A stretch of DNA of 64,000 bases from contig CATNEN010000003.1 in NCBI GenBank assembly GCA_950097015.1, forward strand, positions 13,001,001 to 13,065,000. The letters run 5' to 3'. Made by a program: the position numbers and the translations under genes. Positions 10,500 through 21,902 of this stretch are shown here, in pieces. The notes under the pieces were generated by a model. That model was not told the origin of the DNA and did no database searches. It saw only the letters and a list, made by a program, of their open reading frames with translations. The DNA is from Macrostomum hystrix (Eukaryota > Platyhelminthes > Macrostomidae). Each line of letters opens with the position of its first letter. The first letter of the stretch is position 1.

Positions 10500-11040
10500 T
10501 ATTCTGTGACATTTGCATTATTGGTACAATAGTCGTGCAGTGTCACTGCAACTATCTAATCCTGAGATGTGTCAAATTTATAATTATTCCCACTTAAAGA
10601 GCATTAAAATCTCATGCAAGATAACTAATTAGCAGACCTACATTGTTTCTAGCTTCTGTTCTCAGACACGCGAGAAAATTGAGTTCCGCCGCACCAGTCA
10701 GTAACTTGATTCCGCAGCTGCCTTAAACTGAGCAGGTTTTCGCCGACTCGCATTGTCAATCCAGGGTCTCAATCAGAGTGGCTTTCGCTGATCAAAGGAG
10801 GGAATTTTTGTTTTAGTCGCATCGCCGCAATATTGAAAGCTACAAAGCAAGGTGAATATTAGGAAATTAGACTTTTTTTAAGGATGTCTTTTGTCTCACA
10901 ACTATATGGGGCTTTAAATGTTTTTGTTAGCAACAATTCCCTGTCACACATCAGCAATGTAGATTTCAGCACTATCTAAAATCTTTCTATAAATATAAAA
11001 CGCTTTCTTCCACAAGCTTTCAACTTTTTCATCACTATTA
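10500..11040. other. Unique sequence without a recognised gene
   Basis: Nothing identifiable; no open frame with family features. Confidence 0.4.
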
Positions 11041-11044
11041 GCTC

Positions 11045-11488
11045 GCCACTCCCCTCCCTTCTCTTTCACTCCCCTCCCTTCTCTGTCACTCCCCTCTTTT
11101 CCCTGTCTCTCCCCTCCCTTCCCTGTCACTCCCTCCCTTCCCTATCACTCCCCTCCTATCCCTGTCACTCCCCTCCCTTCCCTGTCACTCTCCTCCCTTC
11201 CCTGTCACTCCCTCCCTTCCCTATCACTCCCCTCCTATCCCTGTCACTCCCTCCCTTCCCTATCACTCCCCTCCTATCCCTGTCACTCCCCTCCCTTCCC
11301 TGTCACTCTCCTCCCTTCTCTGTCACTCCCCTCCCTTCCCTGTCACTCTCCTCCCTTCTCTGTCACTCCCCTCCCTTCCCTGTCACTCCCCTCCCTTCTC
11401 TGTCACTCCCCTCCTATCCCTGTCACTCCCCTCCCTTCCCTGTCACTCCCCTCCCTTCCTTGTCACTCCCCTCCCTTCCCTGTCACTC
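11045..11488. repeat. 20-bp pyrimidine-only tandem array
   Basis: About 22 copies of CACTCCCCTCCCTTCCCTGT with 19-bp deletion variants and a CCTATCCCTGT variant. The + strand is almost purine-free apart from the A and G of CACT and TGT. Confidence 0.93.
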
Positions 11489-11918
11489 ATGATGGGCAAG
11501 ATGACATTGTTTGCCCATCCAGGGCACAATTAAATGGCAAACAATGAGTCATTTGAGACGGGTGAGACGTTTAGATTATAACTAATATGATCTACGAGTG
11601 TTATCCGATGATCTAAAATAGATTTCTATCCATAAGTGCACTTTTTACTGGCATGGAAATAATACAATTGGGATTTCAGTTCCGGCCTTAATTGTCTCAT
11701 CTGCGCAATGACTAGGAATTAAAAAAGCAATTGACGATTGAATACCGCGGCTTCTAGGAACTGCTATTCTAATTTGTGTCTCTTGTTTAAACAAGTGTTT
11801 CGATAAATTTGCCTTGCAGTTGTTTATGACTCTCTAATTCGAGAATATTTTGCTCTAAAGAAATTATAAATAGAAAGAGGAGAATTAGAAATGGGAAGAA
11901 ATAGAAATTCAGAGTTAA
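11489..11918. other. Unique sequence between array and SINE
   Basis: No gene recognised. Confidence 0.4.
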
Positions 11919-12130
11919 GGTGAGTAGAAGAGTGGTTAACGCGTTTGCCTCTCGCACCAAGGTCCGTGAGCTCGATTCCGCAGCGAGGCCACATTCATTT
12001 AGGGTGCAGCCGTGCAATTTACGCCCTTAAAGGCCATGCAACCTCCAAGGCACAGTGAGAGTGTACACACCTGTGTGAGTGTGTGCTCAGGAGTCAGTCA
12101 GGAGTCAGGCTCCAATGGGACTTCGTGTCA
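11919..12130 (+). mobile_element. SINE family A, copy 4 (sense)
   Basis: The only sense copy. Head: AGAAGAGTGGTTAACGCGTT (box A region), GAGCTCGATTCCGCAGCGAG (box B region), then GCCACATTCATTTAGGGTGC, then the body in reverse order to copies 1-3 and 5. An internal part of the body (the CTTCTCTCCGCGG segment) is deleted. Confidence 0.82.
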
Positions 12131-12645
12131 AAAAAATGTGACAATGTAAAAAAACAACAACGAGACGAAAAACGCGAACAAGACGCGGAAAATGTGAAAT
12201 ATTGACTTAGAAACCTAGCGTGGAACCAAACAGTTTGTCTAGGAATGACACAGCAGCACTTGCTGTACAACCTGACAACTCGCTGACCTTTAGGATGTCT
12301 AAAAACCTAACCTGAGGTAAACAAAAAGTTATGGGATCTGAAATTAATTTTTCTATCCTCTCCTACCTGTGGCCGCCGAAATGGGTCACAGCATTGTCCA
12401 AAAATGGGATTTCTCCTCTCTGCGATATACCTCTTGTAGCCGGATTATGTATCGCTTAGTTGCCAAGACTAAATAGTTCTGCTGTAATTCTCTTGCGTTA
12501 CATTTTCGTTTGAACCGATTTGCCTTGATCTGCTGGTGCCTGCTTGGACTGTACATTTTTGTGAACCATTTATAATAATGCATCCTACTGCTTTGCCCTT
12601 TCACTTTTCATCTGTTTGTCTTCATCTCCTATCCTTCTATCCCTT
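12131..12645. other. Unique sequence without a recognised gene
   Basis: No exon, repeat or RNA gene recognised. Confidence 0.4.
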
Positions 12646-12649
12646 ACTC

Positions 12650-13290
12650 TCTCCTCCTCCCTCTCCCTCTACCTCTCCCTCTCCCTCTCCCTCACCCTCT
12701 CCCTCTCCCTCTCCCTCACCCTCTCCCTCTTCCTCTCCTTCTCCCTCACCCTCTACATCTCCCTCTACCTCTCACTCTCCCTCTCCCTCTCAATCTCCCT
12801 CTCCCTCTACCTCTCCCTCTCCCTCTCCCTCTACCTCTACCTCTCCCTCTCCCTCTCCCTCTCCCTCTACATCTCCCTCTACCTCTCCCTCTCCCTCTCC
12901 CTCTCCCTCTACATCTCCCTCTACCTCTCACTCTCCCTCTCCGTCTCCCTCTCCCTCTCCCTCTCCCTCTCCCTCTCCCTCTCCCGCTCCCTCTCCCCTC
13001 TTTCTCTCCCTCTCCGTCTCCCTCTCCCTCTCCCGCTCCCTCTCCCCTCTTTCTCTCCCTCTCCGTCTCCCTCTCCCTCTTCCTCTCCCTCTCCCTCTCC
13101 CACTCCCTCCCCTCTTTCTCTCACTCTCTCCCTCGCTCTCCCTCTCCCTCATCCTCTCTACCTCTCCCTCACTCTCTCTGTTTCTCTCCCACTGACTCCC
13201 TTTCTCCCTCTATATCTCTCTTTCCTTTTGTCCCTTTCCCTCTCACTCTCAATCTCCCTGTCCCTCTCTTTCTCTCTCTCCCTCACTGTA
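12650..13290. repeat. Hexanucleotide (CTCCCT)n array
   Basis: About 640 bp of CTCCCT with scattered CTACAT, CTACCT, CTCACT and CCGCTC variants; C and T only for long stretches. The Ser/Pro and Leu/Ser open frames across it, and the Arg/Gly frames opposite, are repeat artefacts. Confidence 0.95.
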
Positions 13291-13739
13291 TTTTCGCAAT
13301 GCTGTTTTTTTAATTCATCTTGGCAACACGCCAAAAAACACTAAGACAGACGAAGCAGCTCAAAGAAAATTTTCTCTTTTAAAGAAGGAGAAAATAAAAA
13401 TTTTCGCAACTCATGTGCGATACAAGAATAGCTAGCAACAAAAAATTGGTGTTGAAAATGTGAAATAAAATTCTCCATGTTTATTTCCTTGTGTCCAGGG
13501 GCTTTTAATCTAGTGTTTTTGCTTCACCGATATCTGAGCTTAAAAATCTCTTTGACAATCTTTTTAAACATCACGCAGGCATTTCTCTGTTTATCACTTC
13601 CGACACTGCCAAGACTGTAGAAAAAAATAGAAAATGAAAAAAAATTATAGAAAAACATTATTCCTGATTGTCTTCACAACTGAAACCTCTTTCGTCTTGG
13701 TAATACGTCACGTACATAAGCTAGAAAGAGATTAATATC
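13291..13739. other. Unique sequence between arrays
   Basis: No gene recognised. Confidence 0.4.
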
Positions 13740-14341
13740 ATGAATTGCGGAGAGAAAGGAGGGAGAGAGAAAGAGGAGGATGTACGAAAGGAGAGGAGGA
13801 TGTGGGAGAGGAGAGGAGGATGTGGGAGAGGAGAGGAGGATGTGGGAGAGGAGAGGAGGATGTGGGCGAGGATAGGAGGATGTGGGAGAGGAGAGGAGGA
13901 TGTGGGAGAGGAGAGGATGATGTGGGAGAGGATAGGAGGATGTATGAAAGGAGAGAAGAATGTGGGAGAGGAGAGAAGAATGTGGGAGAGGAGAGGAGGA
14001 TGTGGGAGAGGAGAGGAGGATGTGGGAGAGGAGAGGAGGATGTGGGGGAAGAGAGGAGGATGTGGGAGAGGAGAGGAGGATGTGGGGGAAGAGAGGAGGA
14101 TGTGGGAGAGGAGAGGAGGATGTGGGGGAAGAGAGGAGGATGTGGGAGAGGAGAGGAGGATGTGGGGGAAGAGAGGAGGATGTGGGAGAGGAGAGGAGGA
14201 TGTGGGGGAAGAGAGGAGGATGTGGGAGAGGAGAGGAGGATGTGGGAGAGGAGAGGAGGATGTGGGAGAGGAGAGGAGGATGTGGGAGAGGAGAGGAGGA
14301 TGTGGGAGAGGAGAGGAGGATGTGGGAGAGGAGAGAAGAAT
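13740..14341. repeat. 20-bp purine-rich tandem array
   Basis: About 30 copies of TGTGGGAGAGGAGAGGAGGA in exact register, with a GGGGGAAGAG variant that alternates between about 14041 and 14220, giving a 40-bp dimeric sub-array. Confidence 0.95.
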
Positions 14342-14345
14342 AAAG

Positions 14346-14815
14346 AATTAAATATAATGCGGCTTTTTTGTCACGATCTGCGTCAGGAAAAAAGTCAGGA
14401 AAATATGAAAATATTGCACAGGCAGAGGGAATTTCAAGTTCATCCCGTCCATCGTGACTCATTTTTTGAACCTATGAGAGAAAAAGTGCAGCCGTTTGTC
14501 TGTCTAATATAAATATCAGAGAAAAGCAGAAAACACACTGCGACAGAAATCAGTTTCTTTCACTTTGTGACTGACAGCCTTCGTCCGTTCCTCTCTGTCC
14601 AGCATCTTTTTTTCTGAACCCCAACTGACCTCATAACGAAAGATGCTTATCGCACAGAAAATTAATTATAAGGAAACTTCGATATAAGCTGACAAAAGCT
14701 CCATCTGGGAAACGTACAGTTAGAAAATGATCAATTAGGTTGATATACCAATCGCAGTCTCCGCCTGTGCTGTGACGAGGAGGGAAAAATTTGGCCATTT
14801 TCAAACTGAAAATTC
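14346..14815. other. Unique sequence between arrays
   Basis: No gene recognised. Confidence 0.4.
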
Positions 14816-14819
14816 AGCT

Positions 14820-15475
14820 GTTTTCCTTCGTTTATTTTTGTTTTTTCTTCTTTTTTAGTCTGTTTTTTTCCTGTTTTGTCTGCCTTGTTTTTGTCTGTTC
14901 TGTTCTGTTTTGTCTGTTTTGTTCTGTTTTGTTCTGTTTTTTCAGTTTTTGTCTGTTTTGTTCTGTTTTTTCTGTTTTTGTCTGTTTTGTCAGTTTTGTT
15001 CTGTTTTTTCTGTTTTGTTCTGCTTTTGTATGTTTCGTCTGTTTTGTTCTGTTTTTGTCTGTTTTGACTGTTTTGTTCTGTTTTTTCTGTTTTTGTCTGT
15101 TTTGTCTGTTTTGTTCTGTTTTTGTCTGTTTTGTCTGTTTTGTTCTGTTTTTGTCTGTTTTGTCTGTTTTCTTCTGTTTTTGTCTGTTTTCTTCTGTTTT
15201 AGACTGAAGCTCCTTGACTGAATATCTGTAAATCTCTTTGACTGTTTTCTTCTGTTTTTTGTCTGTTTTGTCTGTTTTCTTCTGTTTTGTCTGTTTTCTT
15301 CTGTTTTTGTCTGTTTTCTTCTGTTTTTGACTGTTTTCTTCTGTTTTTGAAGGTTTTCTTCTGTTTTTGTCTGTTTTCTTCGGTTTTTGTCTGTTTTCTT
15401 CTGTTTTATCGGTTTTCTTCTGCTTTTGACTGTTTTCTTCTGTTTTCTTCTGTTTATTTCGTTCTATTTAGTTTT
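14820..15475. repeat. T-rich irregular array (CTGTTTTGT-type)
   Basis: Interspersed TCTGTTTTGT, TCTGTTTTTG and TCTGTTTTCT units of 10-15 bases, almost free of A. The Phe/Leu/Cys-rich frames across it are repeat artefacts, not membrane proteins. Confidence 0.9.
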
Positions 15476-15955
15476 TAGAAGTGTGCTGTTTTCTTGCGTG
15501 ATTTCTACTATTTGATTTTCTCTTTCGTACGAGATTAAGTGACAAAGCTTCAATTAATATTTTTAAATCATAGATTCTAAGATTTCCTCCTCGAGGATGT
15601 GAGTTGCATCATTTCTTAGCATATGAAGTGAAACTTATATAAGACAGTAAGTATTTCAGATATAGACATGACCTCATTCTGGACTAACTCGAGCAAATAT
15701 CATGACGAAATAGACAAAGTACATAGGAAACCGCAAATCTCATTTCATAATCTGAATTTCTTAACTGTGTGCATGCTTCCTTGTCCGTGAGGTTACTCGT
15801 GTTAAGGACTCGGGTTGTTGGCTCAAATCTCTCACTCAGTGAGTGGCCCGTTTGCATGGTCAGCGGGATGTCTGCACCTGGATGTTTGCTTTAATATGTG
15901 CACTATTAGTTTCATCCGTAGTCTCTTGCCCGGGCTGGTCAGATGGGCGCATAGG
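15476..15955. other. Unique sequence without a recognised gene
   Basis: Contains a weak box-B-like GGCTCAAATC near 15826 but no tRNA fold that I could draw. No coding exon. Confidence 0.4.
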
Positions 15956-15989
15956 GGCGATGTAGGGTATACGAAGAGTGATTGGGACA

Positions 15990-16513
15990 GAGATTTAGAG
16001 AGATGTAGGGATGTAATAAGAGAAAGGGAGATGTAGGGAAATGTTGGGAGATGTAGGGAACTGTTGCGAGATGTAGGGAAATCTCGGGAGATGTAAGGAA
16101 TTGTCGGGAGATGTAGGGAACAAATAGGAGATGTAGGGAAACCTTGGAAGATTTAGGCAATGTTGGAGATGTAGGGAAATTTTGGGAGATGTAGGTAACT
16201 GTTGGGAGATGTAGGGAACTGTTGCGAGATGTAGGGAACTGTTGCGAGATGTAGGGAAATCTCGGGAGATGTAAGGAATTGTCGGGAGATGTAGGGAACA
16301 AATAGGAGATGTAGGGAAACCTTGGAAGATTTAGGCAATGTTGGAGATGTAGGGAAATTTTGGGAGATGTAGGTAACTGTTGGGAGATGTAGGGAACTGT
16401 TGCGAGATGTAGGGAACTGTTGCGAGATGTAGGGAAATCTCGGGAGATGTAAGGAATTGTCGGGAGATGTAGGGAACAAATAGGAGATGTAGGGAAACCT
16501 TGGAAGATGTAGG
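15990..16513. repeat. 20-bp array (GAGATGTAGGGAACTGTTGC) with 178-bp higher-order period
   Basis: Units of about 20 bp around AGATGTAGGGAA. A multi-unit block containing GGAATTGTCGGGAGATGTAG, GGGAACAAATAGGAG and CCTTGGAAGATTTAGG recurs about every 178 bases (marker ATCTCGGG at 16081, 16259 and 16437). Confidence 0.92.
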
Positions 16514-16514
16514 C

Positions 16515-17162
16515 AATGTCCCTCCCTCACTATCTCTCTCACCCTCACTATCTCCCCCTCCATCACTATCTCCCCCTCCCTCACTATCTCCCCCTCCCTC
16601 ACTATCTCCCCCTCCCTCACTATCTCCCCCTCCCTCACTATCTCCCCCTCCCTCACTATCTCCCCCTCCCTCACTATCTCCCCCTCCCTCACTATCACCC
16701 CCTCCCTCACTATCTCCCCCTACCTCACTATCTCCCCCTCCCTCACTATCTCCCCCTGCCTCACTATCTCCCCCTCCCTCACTATCTCCCCCTCCCTCAC
16801 TATCTCCCCCTGCCTCACTATCTCCCCCTGCCTCACTATCTCCCCCTGCCTCACTATCTCCCCCTGCCTCACTATCTCCCCCTGCCTCACTATCTCCCCC
16901 TGCCTCACTATCTCCCCCTGCCTCACTATCTCCCCCTGCCTCACTATCTCCCCCTCCCTCACTATCTCCCCCTACCTCACTATCACCCCCTGCCTCACTA
17001 TCTCCCCCTCCCTCACTATCTCCCCCTCCCTCACTATCTCCCCCTCCCTCACTATCACCCCCTCCCTCACTATCTCCCCCTACCTCACTATCACCCCCTG
17101 CCTCACTCTCTCCCCCTGCCTCACTATCTCTTCCTCCCTCACTATCTCCCCCTACCTCACAC
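16515..17162. repeat. 18-bp pyrimidine array (CTCACTATCTCCCCCTCC)
   Basis: About 36 copies in strict 18-bp register, with CTGCCT and CTACCT variants clustered in blocks. It directly abuts the preceding purine-rich array. The 18-bp unit keeps several frames open, which explains the long artefactual Pro/Ser and His/Tyr frames. Confidence 0.95.
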
Positions 17163-17493
17163 AGACACCACTGAAGTAAGTGTGCTTATCCAAATGAAAA
17201 AACACTTCACACGTGGGAAGTTTTTCAATTGCTTGTTTATGTAAAGTCCGTGTATTTTAAAATAGATTTTAACAAAAAAGTACCAGAATCAGATACCTGT
17301 ATTTTCCGCTTAAAACTTGCATTACATTGCAAATGACAAAAAGTCAAAACTGAGTAGCAATCGGGATTTTAAATTAATTAGTTTTTTTTCATAGAGCAAA
17401 ACAAAAGGTGCTGATATAACAAATTGGAATTTATTTAAAAAGGAAAGAATGTTTTACTTCTCGAATAACTCGCAGTTTTCAAACGTAAAAGTC
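17163..17493. other. 3' flank of the GPCR gene (minus strand)
   Basis: AT-rich unique sequence carrying the GPCR polyadenylation signal. Confidence 0.5.
17430..17435 (-). terminator. polyadenylation signal of the GPCR gene
   Basis: TTTATT on +, that is AATAAA on the minus strand, about 60 bases past the GPCR stop. Confidence 0.55.
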
Positions 17494-18651
17494 TCAGAAG
17501 CTGAATCCCGAACTATCACGAGCTGCTCCTTTGAAACAGAAACAGACCCGCCCACAGCTGTCAATCAATCGACTCCATCGTTGGCGAACAAATTCCACGC
17601 AATATTGAGCTCTCTTCTTGCACAGCTGATTTCCGCAAAGAATGTACACAAACGGATCAAGACTGCTGTTCAGATGCACGAGCAGCTCCAAATAAAAAGT
17701 GCAACGTTGACTGTTCAACAAGCTGACGTTCTTGAAGCCGAAACAGTGCCATAGAATCGCCAGCAATGTCCTAGGCAGGCGAAGGATTAGAAACACCAGG
17801 ACGAGGATTAGCAGTGTTCTCAACGCCCTCCTATGCTGCCTAGTCATTGCGCAATCGGCCAATGCAACGATTTCGTCTGAGTTCCGTTGTCTCAGGTAGC
17901 AATAACGACGCGAGTTCACGTCGATAGATAGTCTACGATGGGAGGCTTGCTGCGGAGACGGCTGCTGCTGCTGCTGCTGCTGATAAGGAGCCGAAATCAA
18001 AGCCGATAATGACGTCTTTCGTTGCTGCTCAATCGATACTCTCTGGCTGCTGAATTTGATTCTTCTGCTAACAACCAGGTTGCAGCTGGCTAGGAGCACA
18101 AGGGCCAAAACGAACTCGGAGGACAGGTGTACGGATCTCATCATTCTTCGTCCTTCTTCGTAGTCGTCGCTGCGATCTGGACGATATTTCGGAGTCAAAA
18201 GACTGGTTGTCACGTGACCAGACGTCGCCATAATCCACAAGCCGACAGACATTGCCAACGGAGCTGATCGACTGCCGACAAGACCGCGTCGGCTTGACGT
18301 CGGCCTAACAACCTGGTACGCTCTGTCCATGGTGACTGCCACCATTGACCAGACTGACACCGACTGGGAGCTGGCAACTATCGCCTCCATCCATCGATGA
18401 GGACCGCCAGAGCAGACGAACAAATACCAAGTTCCAGGAGTTAGTAGGGCCAGAGTCAGATCGGCCAGTGCCAGATTTGCCAGAAACACTCGACGCCGTC
18501 CTGAACGAACCGACGACACGTTTGTCAGGGCTGTGACATTTGCCAACGAGCCAACTAGCAGAATTAGTAGCACCGGAACTGCTGACAGAGACGCTTCTAG
18601 AGGCTGCACCGTTGTTGTTGAGCTGTTTAGTTGAGAGCTGTCATTCTCCAT
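17494..18651 (-). CDS. Rhodopsin-class (class A) G-protein-coupled receptor
   Basis: Seven-transmembrane receptor of the plasma membrane, 385 residues, in one exon. The start is the ATG at 18651; the upstream in-frame TTG is not used. The short N-terminus has Asn-X-Ser/Thr sites (NDS, NSS). TM1 about 22-44 with N38; TM2 about 54-76 with LALAD (D64); TM3 ends MDRAYQVVRP (Arg110); TM4 holds W139; TM5 about 177-197; TM6 about 279-302 with a LRLP in place of CWxP; TM7 ends SSLDPFVY, a DPxxY form of NPxxY. Intracellular loop 3 has a seven-Gln run. Oddities: DRA instead of DRY, no Cys at the usual top of TM3 and none in loop 2, so the conserved disulfide is absent. The ligand is unknown; the DPxxY form is common in peptide receptors, which is only a hint. 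Confidence 0.85.
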   Translation of the reverse strand: MENDSSQLNSSTTTVQPLEASLSAVPVLLILLVGSLANVTALTNVSSVRSGRRRVFLANLALADLTLALLTPGTWYLFVCSGGPHRWMEAIVASSQSVSVWSMVAVTMDRAYQVVRPTSSRRGLVGSRSAPLAMSVGLWIMATSGHVTTSLLTPKYRPDRSDDYEEGRRMMRSVHLSSEFVLALVLLASCNLVVSRRIKFSSQRVSIEQQRKTSLSALISAPYQQQQQQQPSPQQASHRRLSIDVNSRRYCYLRQRNSDEIVALADCAMTRQHRRALRTLLILVLVFLILRLPRTLLAILWHCFGFKNVSLLNSQRCTFYLELLVHLNSSLDPFVYILCGNQLCKKRAQYCVEFVRQRWSRLIDSCGRVCFCFKGAARDSSGFSF

Positions 18652-19009
18652 TGCCTCAACTATCTGCAATCCTGTCAACTAAGCAGTGACGACAGTTATC
18701 ATAGAAAACTCCCTGCATCCCTAAAGATTTCTTCTGCTTCTTTTTAGACTTATATAGGCGACGTGATTTAGGGATGCAGGCCGAGGTGGATGTCCGGGTC
18801 CGGGCTTCAGCAAATTCACGTGGGTGGCGCTTTTGGATTCTGCTGAGGCGGATGGCGGATGCTGGGCTAGACTGACTGGGATTGCGACATCCTCCAGCCA
18901 ATGGCAGAAGCGCTTGGCTGGCGAACCATACTAGCATCTCACACACCCTAGTGTCGCAAAGTGCGACCCGCAAAGCTGCGAAATCAGATGCCCCGGTCAC
19001 TTCTAACAA
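18652..19009. other. 5' flank of the GPCR gene
   Basis: Moderately GC-rich unique sequence, with CCAAT on the + strand near 18898. An open frame on the minus strand covers it but has no family features; I take the region as 5' UTR or promoter. Confidence 0.4.
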
Positions 19010-19480
19010 CTCTCCCCTGTCTCATCTCTCCTTTGTCTCATCTCTCCCCTGTCTCATCTCTCCTATCTCATCTCTCCCTGTCTCATCTCTCCTTTGTCTC
19101 ATCTCTCCCCTGTCTCATCTCTCCTATCTCATCTCTCCCTGTCTCATCTCTCCTATCTCATCTCTCCCTGTCTCATCTCTCCCCTATCTCATCTCTATTC
19201 CCTGTCTCATCTCTCCCCTATCTCATCTCTATTCCCTGTCTCATCTCTGCCCTATCTCATCTCTATTCGTTGTCTCATCTCTATTCCCTGTCTGATCTCT
19301 CCCTGTTTCATCTCTCCCCTATCACATCTCTCCTCTCTCTCATATTTATTACCTGTCTCATCTCTATTCCATCTCATCTCTCCCCTATCTCATCTCTCCT
19401 CTCTCTCATATTTATTACCTGTCTCATCTCTATTCCATCTCATCTCTCCCCTGTATCATCTCTCTTGAGTCTTTACCTTT
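19010..19480. repeat. Pyrimidine-rich array (TCTCATCTCTCCCCTG-type)
   Basis: Irregular 16-24 bp units built on GTCTCATCTCTCCC and TATCTCATCTCT. A block with CATATTTATTACCTGTCTC recurs twice, about 70 bases apart, near 19339 and 19408. Confidence 0.9.
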
Positions 19481-20995
19481 CCATCAGTAGTACCAAATAA
19501 TTGAGTAGCATTTGATGAAGATGTGAAGGTAAAATATAAGTATTGTAGTTTACGAATCCTTTTTGACAGGTCTAGATTTTAAATCCTTTTCAAGCCTTAT
19601 AGGCTTGTGTGAAAGCGCTTACATGTTCTGGAGCATAAAATTAAATAACTAATGAATCATATATCATGAGTACATGCCGGTTTAACGCTAATAATTCGTA
19701 CATTAAAATGCTTTTTGTGTCTGAATGTGTTGCTATCCTACAATAATTCTTGACTATACAATTAGTTTGAGACCTAAAATTAGCAAATAGTGTTTTTTAA
19801 AGCTAAATGACATGCCGATAGTATGGGACACAAGTCGGCTTAATTGCTTTTTTAATCAACTAAAACGCGCATAAACAATCGGGTATATTCCAGGGTTGCA
19901 ATCCTTTAATCCCTAATCCCCATCCGCATCGAGACTGGATCTGTTAGGAGATTAAATATGATTTTTAAATTTAAATTGGCTTTCAGAAATATAATATGCG
20001 GACACTAATAGTTGACCAGTTCGTGAACTGAATTGAAACCTGACATCGAAGAGAAGAATATCTAGCGAGACAGACAGAGAAGTAGAACCAGAGGATTAAG
20101 GGATTCTGACAGGAAAATGAAAGAGGGGATGGAGGGTTGACTTGTTTTTTGTTATTTTTGTGTGAAATTACGAGAGAAAAACGTTGAGCAAAAAATGTGC
20201 ATCTTTACATTTTAATCAGCTGGTTTATGAAAATAGGTTTAAATCCAGCAACTGAGAAAGTGAATTTTTTCAAGCGAAACTCGTTAATTTTGTATGGCAA
20301 AAAAATAATAAATGATTAGGAAAACACTTCATAACATCAATCTAGGTTAATTAGTTCTAAATTGAAATTCTAATTTATAAAACTGCTTTCGATTTACAAG
20401 CTGTGTCATTTTTTAAACACAATGTTCAGAGTTTTTCGTGAATAAAAACTTACAAAACTGTTTTGTTTTAAACTTTAAGTTGATTCATTTGTTATAAATG
20501 ACTGCTGCTTGTGCTAAACGTAGAATTTAAATTTAAATTAAAAACATTTGTACCACGAAAGTTAAGTAAATAAAATTGAAAAGTAGTTAAAAAATTAATG
20601 AGAAAAGTAAATTTCTAACTCTAAACGGAAGGTGGAATTAAAGTTTACCTGAGGATCAGTTGAAGGTTATAGCCCAGAGGGACATTGTTGACCCTCTTGT
20701 TAAGGAATAAAAAATGTCGCATTGCTTCGCTACAAATTTTGAGAAAAAATTCAAGTCTGAGACAAGTACACACAATACTTAAGGGCTAGAACTATGGCAA
20801 TCGCATTTGAATAATCGGAAAAACGTTTACTGTTAGTAGCGTGATAGGTATATTTTGCTCTTTTTTAAACGACCAAGTGCATTTTACAACTTGCCACTTT
20901 TAATTGGCAAAAGAAAAAATGTTTTCGTGAATGCAAAATAGTTTTAAAGTGAGCAGCATATAATTAAACTTACGAATATATTACAAAATTTGTAT
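19481..20995. other. 1.5 kb AT-rich unique sequence, no gene seen
   Basis: No exon with family features, no tandem repeat, no tRNA. Confidence 0.45.
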
Positions 20996-20997
20996 CT

Positions 20998-21322
20998 AAA
21001 TCACCTGTTGGACACAATCCTATCACCTGTTAGACACTAAACCTTATCACCTGTTAGACACTAATACTATCACCTGTTAGACACTAAACCTTATCACCTG
21101 TTAGACACTAATCCTATCACCTGTTAGACACTAAACCTTATCACCTGTTAGACACTAAACCTTATCACCTGTTAGACACTAAACCTTATCACCTGTTAGA
21201 CACTAAACCTTATCACCTGTTAGACACTAAACCTTATCACCTGTTAGACACTAAACCTTATCACCTGTTAGACACTAATCCCTATCACCTGTAAGACACT
21301 CATCCTTATCACCTGTTAGACA
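20998..21322. repeat. 24-bp tandem array (ATCACCTGTTAGACACTAA), block 1
   Basis: About 13 copies of a 24-bp unit containing TATCACCTGTTAGACACTAA, ending in a copy that runs into a duplicated gene tail at 21323. Confidence 0.95.
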
Positions 21323-21450
21323 CGATGCTTGAACAAAGATTTTGTGGACGCGAATCCAACAGCAATTAGTGAAGTTGTCAAACGTCACTTTCCCAGCGCC
21401 CGCAGCACCCGATCCTGATTGAAGACCTTCTCCTCGTGCAGCAGAACAGG
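21323..21450 (-). pseudogene. Duplicated 3' end of the 184-residue gene, embedded in the array
   Basis: 128 bp nearly identical to 21841-21968, including the stop codon and last 22 or so codons of the downstream minus-strand gene. Differences seen: GACGCGAATC versus GACGGGAATC, and one substitution that turns Tyr into Phe in the tail (KVYNQD to KVFNQD). It is cut off at AACAGG, where array units resume. Confidence 0.9.
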
Positions 21451-21840
21451 TTACCTGTTAGACACTAATCCTATCACCTGTTAGACACTAATCCTATCAC
21501 CTGTTAGACACTGATCCTTATCACCTGTTAGACACTAATCTTATCACCTGTTAGACACTAATCTTATCACCTGTTAGACACTAATCCTATCACCTGTTAG
21601 ACACTAATCCTTATCACCTGTTAGACACTAATCCTATCACCTGTTAGACACTAAACCTTATCACCTGTTAGACACTAAACCTTATCACCTGTTAGACACT
21701 AATCCCTATCACCTGTAAGACACTCATCCTATCACCTGTTAGACACTAATCCTATCACCTGTTAGACACTAAACCTTATCACCTGTTAGACACTAATCCC
21801 TATCACCTGTAAGACACTCATCCTTATCACCTGTTAGACA
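21451..21840. repeat. 24-bp tandem array, block 2
   Basis: Same unit as block 1, about 16 copies, ending with the same ACCTGTTAGACACGATGC junction as block 1. Block 2 and the gene tail therefore look like a 518-bp segmental duplicate of block 1 and its tail. Confidence 0.95.
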
Positions 21841-21902
21841 CGATGCTTGAACAAAGATTTTGTGGACGGGAATCCAACAGCAATTAGTGAAGTTGTCAAA
21901 CG

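Noticed and set aside
12536..13344. Ser/Pro-rich and Leu/Ser-rich long frames
   Set aside because: Hexanucleotide CTCCCT array; open in every frame.
14791..15478. Hydrophobic Phe/Leu/Cys-rich possible membrane protein
   Set aside because: T-rich CTGTTTT array; hydrophobicity follows from the TTT and TTC codons.
15790..15850. Possible tRNA or SINE head (GGCTCAAATC)
   Set aside because: No box A at the right spacing and no acceptor stem pairing found.
18656..19009. 117-codon minus-strand frame upstream of the GPCR
   Set aside because: No family features, and it overlaps the presumed 5' region of the GPCR.
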